From contig VWVT01000013.1 of assembly GCA_008638415.1 (NCBI GenBank), positions 103,163-167,162 on the forward strand: DNA of 64,000 bases, in the 5' to 3' direction. The stretch is from Nocardiopsis sinuspersici (GTDB lineage: Bacteria; Actinomycetota; Actinomycetes; Streptosporangiales; Streptosporangiaceae). Under the pieces are notes generated by a model. The model was not told the DNA's origin and searched no databases. It saw nothing but the letters and a program-made list of their open reading frames with translations. The position numbers were made by a program, and so were the translations under genes. Below, in pieces: positions 61,175-64,000 of the stretch (position 1 is its first letter; every line of letters starts with the position of its first letter).

Positions 61175-62560
61175 TCAGGCGCGCAGGAACGTGTCCAGAA
61201 CCCGCACGCCGAACCGCAGCCCTTCCAGCGGTACCCGCTCGTCCACGCCGTGCAGCAGGTTCGTGTAGTCCAGCCCCTCGGGCTGCGCCAGGGGGGAGAA
61301 GCCGTAGCACTCGATGCCGAGCCGGGCGAACACCTTGGCGTCCGTGCCCCCGGCCAGGCACACCGGCACCACGTGGGCGCCGGGGTCGTGGAACAGCAGG
61401 GCCTCGCTCAGAGCCGCGAAGGAGGGGGAGTCCACCGGCGCGACCACGGAGGGCGAACCGTGCGCGTACTCCCAGGTCACATGGTCGCCGGTGAGCTCGT
61501 CCATGGTGGCGGCGAACTGCTCCTCGCCACCGGGCAGCACCCGGCCGTCCACGCTCGCGACGGCCTCGCCGGGCACCACGTTCACCTTGTACCCGGCCGA
61601 GAGCATGGTGGGCGTCGCGCCGTTGCGGGTGGTCGGACCGATCAGCGGCGCGGCCGTCCCCAGCTTCTCCACCAGGGCGGCCACCGTCTCGTCGGTGTCG
61701 GTGTCGCCGGGCACGCGCTCGATCTCCAGGGCGGCGGCGATCGCGTCGATCGACGCCCGCGTGACGGGGGTCAGGTACAGCGGCCACTCGTGGCGGTTGA
61801 TGCGGGCGACGGCCTCGGCCAGGGCACCGACCGCGTTGTCGCCCGGAGGCCGGGACCCGTGCCCGGCCGTGCCCCGGGCGCGCAGGGTCAGCCAGGCGCT
61901 GCCGCGCTCGGCCGCGCCCACCGGGTACAGGCGCACCGGCTTCCCGGAGGCGCTGTGGGCGTGGATGGTCTCCCCGCCGCCCTCGCCGATCGCGGTGGTG
62001 CAGCCCTCGAACAGCCCGGGATGCTCACGGACCAGGTAGTCGGCCCCGTAGGCGGCGCTGTCCTCCTCGTCGGCGACGAACGCCAGCACGATGTCGCGCC
62101 GGGGCCGCAGGCCGTGCCGCGCCCAGTGGCGCACCACGGCGGTGACCATGGCGATGGAGTTCTTCATGTCCACCGAACCGCGCCCCCACAGGGCGGGCAC
62201 GCCGGTGACGGGGCAGTCGGCGATCTCCCCGGCGAAGGGCGGCACCGTCCAGTCGGCGGCGTCGGCGGGCACCACGTCCAGGTGGCCGTGCACCAGCAGC
62301 GCGGGCGCGGTGGGGTCGGTGCCGGGCACGCGGACGACCACGTTCGCGCGCCGGGGGGCCGACTCCAGGATCCGGGGATCCAGTCCGGCGTCGCCGAGCG
62401 CCTCCGCGACGTACTCGGCGGCGGCGCGTTCGTCGCCCCGGCCGCCCCCGTGGTTGGTGGAGTCGCGGCGGACGAGTCCGCGGGCCAGCCGGACGGCGTC
62501 CTCCCCGGCCGCCGCGAGGTCGTCGGTCCGACCGGGAAAGGAGGTGGCGGTGTGGCCCAC
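61175..62560 (-). CDS. M20-family metallopeptidase (dipeptidase/ArgE-like)
   Basis: 461 residues. Zinc sites: HGHLDVVP (His, Asp), WGRGSVDMKN (bridging Asp), VADEEDSAAYGADYLV (catalytic Glu and metal Glu) and a C-terminal GGTDAKVFARLG with His later. Dimerisation domain with GTAGHGSRPPGDNAVGALAEAVARI. Substrate probably a dipeptide or N-acyl amino acid; neighbours suggest cell-wall peptides. Confidence 0.92.
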   Translation of the reverse strand: MGHTATSFPGRTDDLAAAGEDAVRLARGLVRRDSTNHGGGRGDERAAAEYVAEALGDAGLDPRILESAPRRANVVVRVPGTDPTAPALLVHGHLDVVPADAADWTVPPFAGEIADCPVTGVPALWGRGSVDMKNSIAMVTAVVRHWARHGLRPRRDIVLAFVADEEDSAAYGADYLVREHPGLFEGCTTAIGEGGGETIHAHSASGKPVRLYPVGAAERGSAWLTLRARGTAGHGSRPPGDNAVGALAEAVARINRHEWPLYLTPVTRASIDAIAAALEIERVPGDTDTDETVAALVEKLGTAAPLIGPTTRNGATPTMLSAGYKVNVVPGEAVASVDGRVLPGGEEQFAATMDELTGDHVTWEYAHGSPSVVAPVDSPSFAALSEALLFHDPGAHVVPVCLAGGTDAKVFARLGIECYGFSPLAQPEGLDYTNLLHGVDERVPLEGLRFGVRVLDTFLRA

Positions 62561-62734
62561 GTGCGCGGCCTCGCTCTCGACTGCAGGATGTCAGGGAAGG
62601 AGGGGAGCGTGGTGACGCGCTGCTCCCCAGCATATTTCTACCAGTTCCGCACGGGGTGCCCGGGCATTGCGCGGGTGGCGGGCCGCCGTTCGGCGGACCG
62701 CCGCTCCCCGAGGGGCCGCCGCCCCGGGGAGACC

Positions 62735-63568
62735 TCAGCCGTAGTTCGCCTCCATGGCGTTGGAGATGAGCGTGGTGACCGCCTTGAAGCAGCGGATCAT
62801 CTCGTAGGCGTCCGGGGAGACGTAGCGGACCCGCCGCACCCCCACACGCGTGACGCCGGGGACGATGGCGGCGGCCTGGGCGAGCTGGGCGGAGTCGACC
62901 TCGACCTCCACGGCCCTGGGAGCCGGCTCGGCGGGGTCCAGGCGCCCGGCCAGCATCATGGCGGCGCGGGCCCCGGCCCGGATGTCCCGTGCGGTCCTGA
63001 GCGGGGGACGGCAGCGGGCCGCGTACCGGCTGACGTGGTCCTTGACCGCGACCGTCCGCGCGAACGGGGCGTAGGAGGCGGCGTCCTCGCAGGCGCGGTC
63101 GTCCCCGGTCACCAGGATGACGGGGGTGCCGTACTCGGCGACCACGGCGGCGTTGAGGCGGCCCTCCCCGGCGGGCTCGCCGTCCAGCCACACGCCGGTC
63201 ACCGCGTTGGGCAGGTAGGTGTGGGCGAGGACGCCCTCGTCCCCGGCGCCGCAGTGGTAGCCGAGGAACACCACGCCGTCGCAGTCGCCGGACTGGACGC
63301 CCTCGACCATGGACAGCTCCTTGTGCCGCCCGGTGATCATGGTGGCGTCGCCGTTCAGCTCCTCCAGCAGGAGGTTGCGCATGGTCGCGTGCGCCTCGTT
63401 GACCAGGACCTCGGTGGCGCCGCCCTCGAACAGTCCCTCGACGGCGGCGTTGACGTCGCTGGTGAACATGGACCGGCAGCGCTGCCACTGCTCGGTGCCG
63501 GGCTCGACGTCGGCGGGCCAGGTGACGCCCGTGGCGCCCTCCATGTCCGCGGAGATGAGGATCTTCAC
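62735..63568 (-). CDS. M55 D-aminopeptidase (DppA-like)
   Basis: 277 residues from GTG 63568. KILISADMEGATGVTWPADVEPGT is the N-terminal zinc-binding signature (Asp-Met-Glu) of the M55 family; EAHATMRNLLLEELNGD (His) and GYHCGAGDEGVLAHTY (His residues) complete it. Hydrolyses D-Ala-D-Ala-type peptides. Third gene of a minus-strand group with M20 and LD-carboxypeptidase. Confidence 0.92.
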   Translation of the reverse strand: MKILISADMEGATGVTWPADVEPGTEQWQRCRSMFTSDVNAAVEGLFEGGATEVLVNEAHATMRNLLLEELNGDATMITGRHKELSMVEGVQSGDCDGVVFLGYHCGAGDEGVLAHTYLPNAVTGVWLDGEPAGEGRLNAAVVAEYGTPVILVTGDDRACEDAASYAPFARTVAVKDHVSRYAARCRPPLRTARDIRAGARAAMMLAGRLDPAEPAPRAVEVEVDSAQLAQAAAIVPGVTRVGVRRVRYVSPDAYEMIRCFKAVTTLISNAMEANYG

Positions 63569-63881
63569 CCGCAAGACCCTACGCCCCGTGGCGGGCCGGT
63601 ACACCTAGGCGGTGTTTCCCTGAGGCTCCGCCGCGCTTCGCCTCGTGCCCGGACGCCGGAGGTGGCCGGCGCCCCCGCCACCCCCGGCGGCACAGGACCG
63701 GGTCCACCGAACAGGACCTGGGGCATGTATGGCGGATACTCACCCTGCTGCGCGGCGCCCCAGCGGCACCCTCGCCGCGTTCTCATCAGTCAACAGCCGA
63801 ACCAGGATGACTCCTTCTTCGGCCTTGCGAGGCCACCACCGGATACGCCGCTCGCGACGGGCGGCACCCACCACACACGCC
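63569..63881. other. 313-bp region between the M55 gene and the IS fragment
   Basis: No supportable gene. Contains a GTGTTTC...GGCTCCGCC element at 63612-63650 resembling 41649-41682. Confidence 0.5.
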
Positions 63882-64000
63882 CTAGGTGTACTGCCCTGAG
63901 AGGTTGGTGACGCGGGAGGCGGGAGGGCCACCGAGCGCGGTGTGGAACCGGTGGTGATTGTAGTGATGCAACCACCCCGGGAACGCCTCCCGCCGCTTGG
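63882..64000 (-). mobile_element. IS481-family transposase, C-terminal end only
   Basis: Minus-strand frame ending at TAG 63882-63884 reads ...REAFPGWLHHYNHHRFHTALG...SRVTNLSGQYT, the integrase-core C-terminus of IS481-like transposases (W-x-x-x-Y-N-x-x-R/H-x-H-x-x-L). The rest lies beyond the window. No inverted repeat is identifiable here, so the element's edge is not fixed. Confidence 0.85.

Noticed and set aside
60005-63910. 1301-codon plus-strand open frame over the peptidase genes
   Set aside because: Shadow of three recognisable minus-strand enzymes; Arg/Gly/His-rich without domains.
1-64000. tRNA, rRNA, phage or integrative-element modules
   Set aside because: None recognised by eye; only a partial transposase at the right edge. 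A tRNAscan or Rfam search was not possible here.

Overview
The window is about 64 kb of very GC-rich DNA with third-position G/C bias, many GTG/TTG starts, GGAGG-type ribosome sites and several candidate leaderless starts. Together with the gene content (ECF41 sigma factor, DUF2630, M55 D-aminopeptidase, Lrp-bkd locus, AtuA-type carboxylase cluster) this points to a chromosomal segment of a filamentous actinomycete. A Nocardiopsis/Nocardiopsaceae-like genome is my guess, not proven. I found no rRNA, tRNA or CRISPR. One partial insertion sequence (IS481-like transposase end) enters at the right edge.

Layout. 1-5.2 kb: 3' end of thrS, two small genes, then an oxidoreductase-ECF41 sigma operon that carries two lesions, a +1 frameshift near the oxidoreductase end and an amber codon in the sigma gene. 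5.2-8.5 kb: an HTH-STAND NTPase-TPR protein preceded by an array of TTGTTC/GAACAA half-sites and a divergent 44-aa membrane peptide gene. 8.6-14.2 kb: a methylcrotonyl-CoA-carboxylase-type operon (acyl-CoA dehydrogenase, biotin carboxylase/BCCP, carboxyltransferase) with a divergent TetR and a clear operator between them. 14.4-24.3 kb: housekeeping and unknown genes (small secreted protein, type II NADH dehydrogenase, CsoR, DUF2630, DUF4126, HAD hydrolase, acetoacetyl-CoA synthetase with an in-frame 54-bp minisatellite, DUF418, unknown, GNAT).

24.6-43.1 kb is a nucleoside-salvage region in two blocks: deoC, aldehyde dehydrogenase, truncated aldehyde dehydrogenase, purine nucleoside phosphorylase, phosphosugar mutase; then a BMP-family nucleoside ABC transporter (lipoprotein, ATPase, two permeases), cytidine deaminase and thymidine phosphorylase. 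Between them lies an Lrp regulator facing a branched-chain/pyruvate dehydrogenase operon (E1alpha, E1beta, lipoyl-domain-only E2) and an alpha/beta hydrolase. Two identical 16-nt sequences with a GTCTAGAC core (HutC/GntR type) lie upstream of the two nucleoside blocks, suggesting a shared regulator.

43.1-45.0 kb holds three tandem paralogous membrane proteins, each with a -10 box 6-7 nt before its start codon (probable leaderless mRNAs). 45.3-52.6 kb is an AtuA-type acyl-CoA carboxylase operon with its own TetR and an ATAAAACAA...TTGTTTTAT operator. 52.7-59.9 kb holds an unknown protein, an MFS exporter, a VOC protein, a PadR regulator, a large acyl-CoA oxidase-like protein, a pyruvyltransferase-like protein and a small XRE regulator. 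60.1-63.6 kb carries LD-carboxypeptidase, M20 peptidase and M55 D-aminopeptidase, plausibly cell-wall peptide recycling.

Metabolically, the bkd, MCC-type and acetoacetyl-CoA synthetase genes together outline leucine/branched-chain catabolism, and the deo/cdd/pnp genes with the BMP transporter outline uptake and breakdown of nucleosides to aldehydes and acetyl units.
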